NCBI GenBank assembly: GCA_020975405.1
Contig: JAIOWQ010000004.1
Coordinates: forward strand, 3,162,001-3,226,000
Direction: 5' to 3'
Length of the DNA: 64,000 nucleotides
From: Keithomyces neogunnii
Taxonomy: Eukaryota; Ascomycota; Sordariomycetes; Hypocreales; Clavicipitaceae
Shown here: piece after piece, positions 20,086-29,306 of the stretch
How positions within the stretch are numbered: position 1 is the stretch's first letter
Layout of the letters: each line of letters opens with the position of its first letter
The notes under the pieces: generated by a model
Seen by the model: the letters and a program-made list of their open reading frames with translations, nothing else
Database searches by the model: none
What the model was told of the DNA's origin: nothing
Made by a program: the position numbers and the translations under genes

Positions 20086-22011
20086 TTTCCTCCTCTGACC
20101 GGCCTGTTTTTCACTCCCGCGACGGAAATCGAGTTGCGGCTGTTACCTGGTTGTGAGGACGGGGGGACATTTGATTCAGTTTGACCAAGCAGCGAGAAGA
20201 CGCGCGTGGGCCTGTCATGCGCGCATCGTCATTAACACTGGAGATTTTGAAAGAAACAAGGGGAAAAGGGCACCACAAATGCCGGAAGCAGCCCGCCGTC
20301 GAGAAATATAAAGACGCGCACATGTGCAACGGTTTGTGACACCATGCACCCCCACGCACAACTACTCAAGCACTGCATGCACTTTTATTCACTTCCGGTG
20401 AGGCATTCGGCTGCAGCAAGGCTGAGAGGCGTGGCTATCGAGATGACCAGCTCGCGCTGCCCCGACTAGCAAATCAGGCTCAAATCGCCAGTCTCATATC
20501 AAAAGCCATCGAATCTATTATTGAAAGGCCCGACAGCGACCAAATCCCGAACGGGACACTTCTCCGTGGGGCGTGGACCCCTTCTGGAACCAGGGGCTTG
20601 TTCCAAAGACCAGCCAGGCACATGTTTTCGACGTCCATGTCGCGTGTCCTCCCCGACTTGCAGGCGACGCACATCGGCCCGCATGGCGTGCCCTTGACAG
20701 CTTTCGGCACTGTGGCAACTCGGGCTCCGTCGAAGCCACAGCCTTTGTTGAAGATGTATCGGCAAGGATGGACTGCAGCAATACGACCGAGTACGGAGCA
20801 AGCTGGCCAATATCAGATTCAGTTAAGGAGCGCGCCATCAACGACCCACGCGTCTGATTCAAGGTGCTTTCCCAATGAGCCTTGAACGCGGGTGCCAACA
20901 GTGAGGCCTCGAGCTCATGACCTAGATCGGAACACGGCCGGCCGCGATCATCATGATCCGAATTACAAGATTCCGCCGGCCAACGAGACAGCCTCGGCCC
21001 CTTAAACACGGCAAGATCTACCCCAAGGTGCGTCAGGATCGGCTGAGGGTGTAGTCCGTACTGTAGCGTTGCACTCCATGGATCTAGGCCGCAGGGGCCT
21101 GGTCCTGACATGTGGTGGATGAACTCGCTGGCCCGTGGGGAAGGCTTCACGTTCTCCATGCGCTTGCATCGCAGCATGTGCCTCTGGACGCTGGCCTCGG
21201 GCTGGATCAGGCAGCTCGTCTAATGCGGTCCCCTGGATGCGCTATAATGCAACTATGTGCGCCCACCCCCTCTAGCCCCAGCCTGAAAGCACTTCGGAGC
21301 AACATCCCTTTTCGGCGACACCATGGTCAAAGAGGCAACTTGTGACATTTGGTCCCTGTGCCACAGACAGGTTCAACTCGGTGGTTCTGTATCTGCTTCT
21401 TTTATCACGTCGACCGACTTTTCTCCCATGCTCAATCACAAGAGGCGCCGCTTTCCATCGCCCACTGCAACCCAACAGCAGCCCTCTGTCATATCTCGTC
21501 ACACCCAAAGGTGCAATGTCCCCCGAAATTCGCGCATGAGCAAGACCCGAGCCTGAGGACAGCAAAATTTGCTCCCATGGCCTTTACCATGCACATGTCT
21601 CCCCGGATTGTGCAGCAGTGGCTGTCAATATTTTGTCAGACTCCGCAAAGGACCGGTCCAGCGCCACCGCCACCGGGTATACCCCAGGAGAAAAGACAGT
21701 GACGACAACTCTAGTGACATTCCTCGTCTTTCGCGTGAGCCATTTGAAGCCATTTGAATAGAGGGCTGCATTAATGAAGCCCCTCTCGACAAACTAGTGG
21801 TGACGGCGACAGCAATATCATGGCCGTGCCAAGAATATAGCGTTTTCGCTTAAAGCACGAATGGTCTTGGGCAATTCAATCGTCTTTTCTCATCTGTTCT
21901 TCGGTCTTGGTGATATTATTAGCCTTGATAATACTCTTAGCTACATCTTTAGAATATACATGCGCCTGTAATAAATACCGTGGTTCTTTTTAGGCATAAT
22001 AAGCAGACCTT

Positions 22012-22045
<34 letters not shown>

Positions 22046-22116
22046 CTTCTATATATTGCCCACGTCTAAATAATGCATACATAGGCAACGAGTTGAACAT
22101 GAGTTCAACACAATTA
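20086..22116. other. Two-kilobase intergenic region without a convincing gene
   Basis: The first part is the promoter of the CFEM receptor. Frames on both strands at 20.5-21.2 kb are long only because the DNA is GC-rich; the longest (219 codons, minus strand) has no domain. A homopolymer A tract at about 22013-22045 lies 70 bp beyond the stop of the family gene that starts at 23613. Confidence 0.55.
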
Positions 22117-23613
22117 TTACGACCAATTCCTCATTGACTGCCTATCCGCTTCTTGTACTGCCTCGCTAAGCACCAAGGCTATAGCTTCATAGGCTTCCTG
22201 TTGCTCCTTGGCTAATGCTCGCCACCTCGCGTCTGCCTCTTGAAGCCCTATTTGTCGCCCTATCTCATCGCGAAACAGCATCAGCTCAGTAATTATAGGT
22301 GACCTCTCCTGGTACACCCTAAAAGGAGACGCGCTGGCCGCCAGCTCTGCTAGCTTGACTTGCTCAGTCTCATGTCGGACCCAGGCCGCACGACGGACCT
22401 TGTCGTATAGGGCACGGTATTCATCCCTTTGACCCTCAGAGAGGTTGAACCACGCAGGTACAACATGGCGGCCCCAGAGACAAGTTGTAAGTTGAAAGGC
22501 CTTGACAGGAGGCTGCGGCACAAAGTTAGGTGGCCAGGGACCGGATCCAACATCACTCTGTGGGAGTAGAGTAAAATCAGCAGCTGGAATGGGGGCGAGT
22601 CGTGCAGGGCGTTTAATCTGCAAGGCCTGTAGATATCTTCTACTACTAGAAAGAGCGTCTTGGTGCGTCATGTTGCCAAGTAAATGCGTCTCTCGGATGG
22701 ATTGTAACTCATTAATCGTCGCTTTAAGCCGGGCGTCAGGGACAATATCGCCATGGACGTCAGGGATAATATCGCCATGGGCGGTGGCAGCCTGGAGGGC
22801 CTCAAGGAATTCCCAAATGCGAGTAATGGCCTCCTGGTCTGTTGCTCTCCTAAACTCATGGTGCGAATAAACGAGGTATATGCCTTTAAGAATTTCGTTA
22901 ATAGACTGTGGAATAGGGGCGGCAGGGTTCCACGTTTCCCTCTTCCTCTGAAACTGTTCATGTGTATGTGCTATACAGGTAGCCAAGACAACTAGATCCA
23001 GTCCTAGCCGGTTTGTTAATAGAGCCCGGGCTTCCGGCTTCCCTGGCATGGAAATCTCTGACCAATTTGCTAGGAGGTTACGTGTTGCATCATTGGTTTG
23101 AAACCTCCGGGATAGCAAGCTAATTGCTTCCTCACTTAGCATTATTCCTAGCTGTCCGCGATTTATAGCATCCTTGGCTATAGCGTAGAGCTCCATAGGT
23201 GTGCTAGTACCTCCTGTGGCCTGTTGAATATTGGCGCGAACTATATCCGGTGGCGGCCATAGCATAACCTCGTGGATTTCATCCATGGTGAGGGAGTCGG
23301 GAGAGGCGAGCGCCTTGCCAGTTACATCGCCGCGGCTAAGCAGCAGAGAGCGCTCCTCGTTAGTTAGCTGATCTTGTTGATCTTGGGCCTTTTTATAGAG
23401 ATCTTCTGGGATATTAGGATGCGGTAGCTGCTGCTGCTGCTGCTGCTGATATTGACGTTGGGCGATAGAGCGATTCATAGTAGCGATAAAAGCGGCTTCA
23501 GCGCGTTGCGCGCTCTCGCGGCCTTCTTCTGTATCCGAGTCCATGTCGAGATTCTCGGGCCAGTCTTCCTCTCTGGTCCCGAAATCGGGATGTAAGTAGC
23601 GCGGGTCTGCCAT
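22117..23613 (-). CDS. MADPRY-family protein with HMG-box-like segments, copy 2 (498 aa)
   Basis: Single exon on the minus strand, co-linear with copies 1 and 3 along the whole length. It differs by a glutamine run (seven Q near residue 57, encoded mainly by CAG) and an inserted near-repeat GDIIPDVHGDIVPD (about residue 285). The HMG-like C-terminal segment is present (ELMLFRDEIGRQ, then ARWRALAKEQQEAYEA) but the basic/aromatic tail is shorter, ending RNWS. The weak upstream segment is also kept (VVPAWFNLSEGQRDEYRALYD). The promoter contains the 194-bp block duplicated at 2467-2660, with a TATA-like element about 175 bp before the start. The open frame despite strong divergence suggests selection. 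Function unknown. Confidence 0.8.
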   Translation of the reverse strand: MADPRYLHPDFGTREEDWPENLDMDSDTEEGRESAQRAEAAFIATMNRSIAQRQYQQQQQQQLPHPNIPEDLYKKAQDQQDQLTNEERSLLLSRGDVTGKALASPDSLTMDEIHEVMLWPPPDIVRANIQQATGGTSTPMELYAIAKDAINRGQLGIMLSEEAISLLSRRFQTNDATRNLLANWSEISMPGKPEARALLTNRLGLDLVVLATCIAHTHEQFQRKRETWNPAAPIPQSINEILKGIYLVYSHHEFRRATDQEAITRIWEFLEALQAATAHGDIIPDVHGDIVPDARLKATINELQSIRETHLLGNMTHQDALSSSRRYLQALQIKRPARLAPIPAADFTLLPQSDVGSGPWPPNFVPQPPVKAFQLTTCLWGRHVVPAWFNLSEGQRDEYRALYDKVRRAAWVRHETEQVKLAELAASASPFRVYQERSPIITELMLFRDEIGRQIGLQEADARWRALAKEQQEAYEAIALVLSEAVQEADRQSMRNWS

Positions 23614-24466
23614 TTAGAGCAGCAGGAGAGGAACAAGTGATGGATTTGTGCGGTTCTGCAGAGAGAAAGTGTCACACGCAGCGCACACACAATCAATGTG
23701 TGCTCGGGGGCGCACACGAAGATGGGTGCAAAAGATATTATAAAAAGCCTTGATTTTTTACATATGAAATTGGTTATATGCGCCTCGATTTATAGGGGGC
23801 GCCCTGTGCATCGGGCGCGCTGATTCAATAGTCCGAGCGCAGGGTGCTAGATTTACAGCGCCTTACGCGCGCCCTCGGCACACGTGCCCATTCTACCTTG
23901 ACTAGACGACGTCTTTCGATAACATATTCATAGAGAAGTTGAATATATAGTATAAATTGGACTGAAATGGAAGAAGAGACTTCTGACTATCAGTCGATTT
24001 GGCCCCTCACTGTAGATTTGAAGTGCAACTGCTGTAGTTGGCGCGTAAGGATCTGTGAGGTCGCATGTCACGTGAGCGGCTCATCCTTGTCTAGCACGGA
24101 CTCGGCTCCCCTTTCCAACTACCATCTTCATCTTCCCTCACACACACAGACTTGTTGGTTCATTAATCGCATTTGCATCTTGAGTCGCGAGCCTATTCGT
24201 GAGGATCCCATCATGGTCTTTACGGACTCCGTGAGCCCCTCTGTCCAACTCTGGCATCATCACTCGACCCTCCGAGCCATTGGCACCCCACAGGATCTCC
24301 CAGGAAGTTGAATTGTGGGCACGCGGTATTTACCCTTCGGGCTGGATATTCAGCCGTCAAGTCCCTTCTCTTGGCGATTTAACGGATGTTTGAACTATTA
24401 TATTATAATCATATCTACAAAGTGTCTAGTGAGTTACTAGTCGAGAGAAATAGGTATTAATGACAT
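23614..24466. other. Upstream region of copy 2 and 3' flank of the lipase gene
   Basis: Apart from the 23671-23865 promoter block no gene is seen. CACACA runs and short frames occur at 24.0-24.3 kb; the 114-codon plus-strand frame there has no domain. Confidence 0.55.
23671..23865 (-). promoter_or_regulatory. Promoter block of MADPRY-family copy 2, duplicated at 2467-2660
   Basis: The block contains the TATA-like CTATAAATCGAGGC (complement of about 23783-23795) and an alternating purine/pyrimidine GTGTGTGCG tract near its proximal end. It is not shared with copies 1 and 3, which have a different distal promoter (ATATGGAGCCGGT). Only the last 50 bp before the ATG are common to copies 1 and 2. 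Confidence 0.65.
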
Positions 24467-25852
24467 CTACAGCAAAAACTTCCATCCCTCAGCCGCAGGA
24501 GCCCATTGCTCCAGGAAATTCGGGAAGGGAGCCTGCGACGTCAGCTCCGTCCTGAATCCGTTGACTGAGCTCCTCACACAGCCAGCCTTGGTCTTTCCCG
24601 CCGAGAGCTGCTCCTTGATCCACGGCATCCACGTCATCTGGCCTGCCTGAATAAGCGGGAAATGGTTCATGCCGCCAAAGGTAACCAGCTCAAGAGACTC
24701 GCCCGACTTTTTCTTGTTCAGGAAATCACACGTGTCGTCCACGGCCGCCTCGAGCGGCTGCAGAGGCACAACCGCGTCCGCCTCGCCGGCCAGAATGAGA
24801 AGCGGGCCCTTGAACTTCCTCCCGCCCGTCGAGGTCCTGCGCGCGTACTCCTGCACGGCGGCTTCGGCGGTCCAGCTTGCCTTGGCGAGGTCCGTCGGCT
24901 GAATATCCGAAAAGAGCTGCGCGTCCGTCGGAAGACAGGCGCCGAGGGGCTTGAGCACCGTGTGCCACCTCCTGTACGTCTCGTCGGCCATGCCGGAGTC
25001 GTTGTAAGAGGGGTACACGGCGGTGACGGCCGAGATCAGCTTCGGCTGCGCGCTGAGCAGGCCGAGCGCCCACGGCTCCGACGTGTTGCGCAGGGCTCTC
25101 TCGGTCAGCTCGATGAGGTTTGTGGGCGGCGCGATGGCCACGGTGCCCTTGTACCCCTTTACCGGCTGCCCGGCCTGTCGTTCCGCAAAGGCCCAGGCCG
25201 CCTGTCCGCCCTGCGAATGGCCCATTGCCACAAAGGGGCCATTGTCCTTGAGCAGGCTCGGGAACGCGGAGCGCGCCGCCAGAATGGCGTTGGCGAGATC
25301 GTTTGCCTGGGCAGGCGCGGCTACCCATGGGTGACCGACTTCCTCGCCAGAGGGGAGGGCGTTGACCCCCAGACCGGCATAGTCGGGCGCGACGACGGCC
25401 ATGCCCTGCAGGGCCAGGCTAAAGGGCACCATGAAGTGGTACTGCAGGTTGCGGTAGTTGCTCGGCGCGCAGTTCTTGAGGAGGCCCGACGTTCCGTGCG
25501 CCCACGCCACCAACGGAAACCCGTCCTTCTGGAGCTTCTCGGACGCGTACGGCCAGAGGACGTAGGCCGACGTCGGGATGACGGTTCCGTTGAGATTGGT
25601 CGTCGTGTACATTATGCGAGACATGGTGAGGCCGCCCGGGACGGCGTAGTTGGACACATCTGTGTCGGCCTCGAGCCGAAGGAGGCGGCCCGGCGCAAGC
25701 TTGGTAGAGAAGTTTGACGGAACGTCGTAGAATGAGAAATTTGCGTCGGCATGCTGCTGTGACTCCCAGTCGGCAGCGAGCTTGGCAAGACAGGTAGTAT
25801 CGCATGTAGCCGATGCCACGCCGGCGGCAGCGAGAAGAAGGTGTAGCCGCAT
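24467..25852 (-). CDS. Secreted lipase/esterase, fungal LIP family (alpha/beta hydrolase), 461 aa
   Basis: Single exon with a clear signal peptide (MRLHLLLAAAGVASATC). The alpha/beta-hydrolase triad is visible: the nucleophile Ser in GHSQGG (about residue 215), an Asp in AGEADAVVP (about 365) and a His in GGMNHFP (about 402). The AWAHGT segment (about 118) supplies the oxyanion-hole region, and VVAPDYAGLG is typical of the Candida-type secretory lipase family. The known reaction is hydrolysis of triglycerides or other esters outside the cell. Cysteines near both ends suggest disulfides. A TATA element (GATATAAAC, complement of about 25924-25932) lies about 75 bp upstream of the start. GC-rich coding sequence produces a long but false frame on the opposite strand. 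Confidence 0.9.
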   Translation of the reverse strand: MRLHLLLAAAGVASATCDTTCLAKLAADWESQQHADANFSFYDVPSNFSTKLAPGRLLRLEADTDVSNYAVPGGLTMSRIMYTTTNLNGTVIPTSAYVLWPYASEKLQKDGFPLVAWAHGTSGLLKNCAPSNYRNLQYHFMVPFSLALQGMAVVAPDYAGLGVNALPSGEEVGHPWVAAPAQANDLANAILAARSAFPSLLKDNGPFVAMGHSQGGQAAWAFAERQAGQPVKGYKGTVAIAPPTNLIELTERALRNTSEPWALGLLSAQPKLISAVTAVYPSYNDSGMADETYRRWHTVLKPLGACLPTDAQLFSDIQPTDLAKASWTAEAAVQEYARRTSTGGRKFKGPLLILAGEADAVVPLQPLEAAVDDTCDFLNKKKSGESLELVTFGGMNHFPLIQAGQMTWMPWIKEQLSAGKTKAGCVRSSVNGFRTELTSQAPFPNFLEQWAPAAEGWKFLL

Positions 25853-26899
25853 GATGAAGTCTGCAGGTCTGGCGATTGAGGTGTGATGAGGTCCAAACGT
25901 CTAACCATGGAGGCACGAATCGTGTTTATATCCTTTTGTGAATCCTCGTTTATTTGGAATATGCGCCATCATCAAGTTGAATAATTTCATGACTAGCTTG
26001 CAAAGGAGCCATTTGATACTGCCTAATTGGTAATAATACCGCATACTGGGTATTTGGAATTCGTCGGCTAAAGATGTGGGTCAAGAGCCTGTTTTGTGAG
26101 CCAAGCATCGGGAATAACTTGAAGGTGTTGAAAGTCTTTCCATTGGCGTATTATTAATCACTAGTGGCATTTAATCAAATTATGACCTATCTAGGCTAAC
26201 CAGTATGCACAAAGATGTCGGGGTCCTTTTCCTTGCCGTATGTCACTATGTGGAAGCTGGATGACAAATTTCTCAAATAATATGGAGCAGCCCACAGCAT
26301 AAGCAGAGGTTTGCTATCCGATGATTATTCTCAAGGCAATGTTTCGCAACTGTTCTCACGGATTTGCCGGGTTTGCCGTCTTGTTAGGCAAAAAAAAACA
26401 GTTGCAACCTCTGCCCAACCTATAATCGAACGTGATTGATATAGCGATCGTCCGTGATTGCAACGGCTATTCTCCACATTGGGGCCATGTTCCCCTTTGG
26501 CGCGAGCGATTTTGATCAAGACGCTGTGGGGTAATGATGCATCGCATCTCCATAAAAGTGGCTCTAGTCTGTATATCCGCAGCCCCCAGTGACAGGACTA
26601 ATAAGTTGCGCATGTGATGTCATCGTTGGGGGTTGCCTTCTATCCGTCCCGCACTCCCCGAAGAATTTCAGATGCTGACATGCAGAAACCATCCCACATG
26701 GCCGTGCAAGGATGTTCTGAGAAGATTTGGGCAAGTCTAATATACTAAAATCAGCGAGACAGATGGTTCTGAGCCTTCTATCGCATATATCCTGTGAATG
26801 GTGTTCCGTGATCTCGAGGATTGGTGGTCGGTCCCTAACTAAGATCAATTAGAATCGGCGAAACAATATAAATGGAATAATGGGCCAATCCGACCATGA
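25853..26899. other. Intergenic region, no gene seen
   Basis: Beyond the lipase promoter (about 100 bp) the sequence is AT-richer and without a recognisable frame, repeat or RNA up to the tRNA gene. Confidence 0.6.
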
Positions 26900-27013
26900 G
26901 GTGAGATGGCCGAGTGGTTAAGGCGGCAGACTCAAGACACCAAGTCTTGCTTGTTGCAAACAATGCATATTCTGCTGGAGCAATCCGCCTGGGTTCGAGT
27001 CCCAGTCTCATCA
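26900..27013 (+). tRNA. tRNA-Leu(CAA) with a 33-nt intron
   Basis: The acceptor stem GGTGAGA pairs with TCTCATC. The D-arm has GGCCGAGTGGTTAAGGC, the anticodon loop CTCAAG holds CAA at 26933-26935, and the T-arm is CTGGGTTCGAGTCCCAG. A long variable arm follows the anticodon stem, as in leucine tRNAs. The intron at 26937-26969 sits one base after the anticodon, the usual eukaryotic place. A run of T directly after the gene is the RNA polymerase III terminator. Confidence 0.93.
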
Positions 27014-27637
27014 TTTTTTTTTAAATTTCCACAATAAAACGGATAGGGGGGAATGGTTGGTAGTGCTAAATTTGTGATCCACGGGCCAAGGGCTGTGCAC
27101 TATTTGCCCAATGAAAACACATCAACGTACCATTACAGTCACCCAAGATTTACAGGGGTTCTATGGGGCGAGGGCATCTCCACTGACCAGAGTAGAAGAG
27201 ATTGCGCACCGTCGGGCAGGGGAACCTTGTCAGGAACACCTTTGGCTGCGGCTTCTACGCCACAATTTACAGGCGACAGCATCGCTGTATAGCAACACCA
27301 TCAGAAATACCACTATTAGCAACGTATTATTTTCGCGAGGTCGCTACGCCGCGGCGAAAGTAGCATAGAGTTGGGATTAGGTAATTAATTCTTAATCAGT
27401 AGACCAAGTTCCTCGCCCGATGGCTGCGCATTTATTTTGACGGTTGCGCGTTTGTCCAGAGGTTAGCTGGTCTAATCACAGGGTCACGTTACCCTACTGG
27501 CCAGGGATCAATATGGAGCCGGTTCCTGACAGACCAGGCAGTTTGCTCTCTCTGTACAACCGCGACGCGGACAACGGACAGGCACATACTTTTACGATAC
27601 TTGCTGTATCCTTCCGCGAAATAAGGAGAAATTCTAC
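27014..27637. other. Upstream region of MADPRY-family copy 3
   Basis: From about 27484 (GTTACCCTA, ATATGGAGCCGGT, GACAGACCAG, TTTGCTCTC) the sequence follows the upstream region of copy 1. The last 90 bp before the start differ from both other copies. The distal part (27.05-27.37 kb) has short frames but no domain. Confidence 0.6.
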
Positions 27638-29164
27638 ATGGCAGACCCACGCTACTCACACCCCGATTTCGGGACCAGAGAGGAAGACTGGCCCGAGAAT
27701 CTCGATATAGATTCTGACACGGAAGAAGGTCGCGAGAGTGCGCGACTTGCTGAAGCCGCTTTTATCGCGTCTATTGATCGCTCCATCGCCCAACGCCAAA
27801 GCCAGCAGCCAACATATCCTGCTATCCCAGAAGATCTCTATAAAAAGGCCCAACTCTACCAGGATCAGCTAACTAACGAGGAGCGCCATCTGCTGCTTAG
27901 CCGCGGCGACTTAATCGGCCAGGCGCTCGCCTCTCCTGATTCCCTTACTGCCGATGAGATGCATGAGATTATGATGTGGCCACCGCCGAGCATAGTTCGC
28001 GCCAACATTCAACGCGCCACAGGAGGGACTCTTAGCACACCTACGGAGCTCCTTACCAAGGCCAAGGATGCTATAGACCGCGGACAGCTAGGAACAATGC
28101 TTAGTAGAGACGAGATTATCCTGCTACTACGCCGCTTCCATGTTATAAATGATACCCCGATATATACAACACGATCAACGCCGGGAGTGCTCAGCGAATC
28201 GGGGAGAGAACAAGCCGTGAGTCTGCTGTCTTACCGACTAGGACTAGATAGGGATGTCTACCGGGCTTGTGCGGCGTATGCCTTGGAACATATGAGTGAG
28301 CATAGCCCTTTGAGGCCTACTCTACGTCCAGAGCCTACCCACGAAATTAACCATGCCGGGAACTTCCTTATTACGCAACATGGGCGTGGCCACATTTCAG
28401 ACCCGGAGGCCAAGGCTAATGGCAGGGCATACTATGACGCTCTCGCGGCTGCTAATCGTCGCCCTATCCCTGATGCTCTTGACCAAATCATCAGTGGCAT
28501 GAAATCCCTCCGCGAGCAGCATCAAGTCGGCAACGTCACGGACCAAGAGGCCATTATCCGCACCAGGGGATTTCTGGACTCTATCCAGGCTCTCGGGCCG
28601 TCAGCTCCCGCCCCTGCTCCTGCTCTGGCCCCTACAGCTCCCGCTCCCTCCGAGAGCGATCGCAATGGATCTGGTCCGTGGCCGCCCACCTCCGTGCCGC
28701 TGACTCCAATCAGGGTCTTTGCAAGCACCACTAATCTGTCAGGCCTTGATGTTGTGCCGGCGTGGCTCGGCCTCTCCGAGGATCAAAGGGAGGTCTTCCG
28801 CGCCCATTACGAGACGGTCCGCCGCGCGGCCTGGGCCGCACACGAGGCTCAGCACGCAGCGCACGCTTCTCCTCCCAGCAGGGAGCAGGGCCAGGATCCT
28901 CAATGGCCGAACAACTTGCTAATCCCGGGGGCCCTAAGAGAAAGGCTGCCTGTGCGAGTATCGCCGGCAACGAGAACCACTGGGCTTAAACTACTTCAGG
29001 ATGAGATGGGGCAAGAGGTAGAGTTTGAAGAGGCACTGGCCAGGTGGAGCGCGTTGACAAACGAGCAACAGCTGGCATACGAGGCTAGAGCCAGGGCGCT
29101 TAATCAGGAGGCAAGGGCAGCGTTCAAGGCGGCACGACAAAATTACTGCAATAACGAGTATTAA
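27638..29164 (+). CDS. MADPRY-family protein with HMG-box-like segments, copy 3 (508 aa)
   Basis: Single exon, closest to copy 1 in the first 150 codons and more divergent in the middle (about residues 180-260). An Ala/Pro-rich low-complexity insert (APAPAPALAPTAPAP, about residue 310) is unique to it. The C-terminal HMG-like segment reads GLKLLQDEMGQ then ARWSALTNEQQLAYEARAR; the usual aromatic after ML is replaced by L. The weak upstream segment reads VVPAWLGLSEDQREVFRAHYE. It sits between tRNA-Leu and the RIP-mutated chitinase gene, and about 140 bp separate its stop from the stop of that convergent gene. It shows no RIP signature itself. Function unknown. Confidence 0.8.
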   Translation: MADPRYSHPDFGTREEDWPENLDIDSDTEEGRESARLAEAAFIASIDRSIAQRQSQQPTYPAIPEDLYKKAQLYQDQLTNEERHLLLSRGDLIGQALASPDSLTADEMHEIMMWPPPSIVRANIQRATGGTLSTPTELLTKAKDAIDRGQLGTMLSRDEIILLLRRFHVINDTPIYTTRSTPGVLSESGREQAVSLLSYRLGLDRDVYRACAAYALEHMSEHSPLRPTLRPEPTHEINHAGNFLITQHGRGHISDPEAKANGRAYYDALAAANRRPIPDALDQIISGMKSLREQHQVGNVTDQEAIIRTRGFLDSIQALGPSAPAPAPALAPTAPAPSESDRNGSGPWPPTSVPLTPIRVFASTTNLSGLDVVPAWLGLSEDQREVFRAHYETVRRAAWAAHEAQHAAHASPPSREQGQDPQWPNNLLIPGALRERLPVRVSPATRTTGLKLLQDEMGQEVEFEEALARWSALTNEQQLAYEARARALNQEARAAFKAARQNYCNNEY

Positions 29165-29306
29165 TAATTGGTTCGAAATTCATTTACTGCATGTTAATCC
29201 AGGCATTATGTAGAACTTGTTGTAAATATCTATTTTGCCTAAAATAACAGCACGTCGCACACGTATATATTCCATTATTGCGAACAGCCTTTTGCTCCAT
29301 GTAGTT

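Noticed and set aside
20518..21177. 219-codon frame on the minus strand
   Set aside because: GC-rich DNA gives long frames on both strands here; the translation shows no domain, no hydrophobic segments and no splice context.
24662..25717. 351-codon plus-strand frame
   Set aside because: It is the antisense shadow of the lipase gene, which has the full catalytic triad and signal peptide on the other strand.
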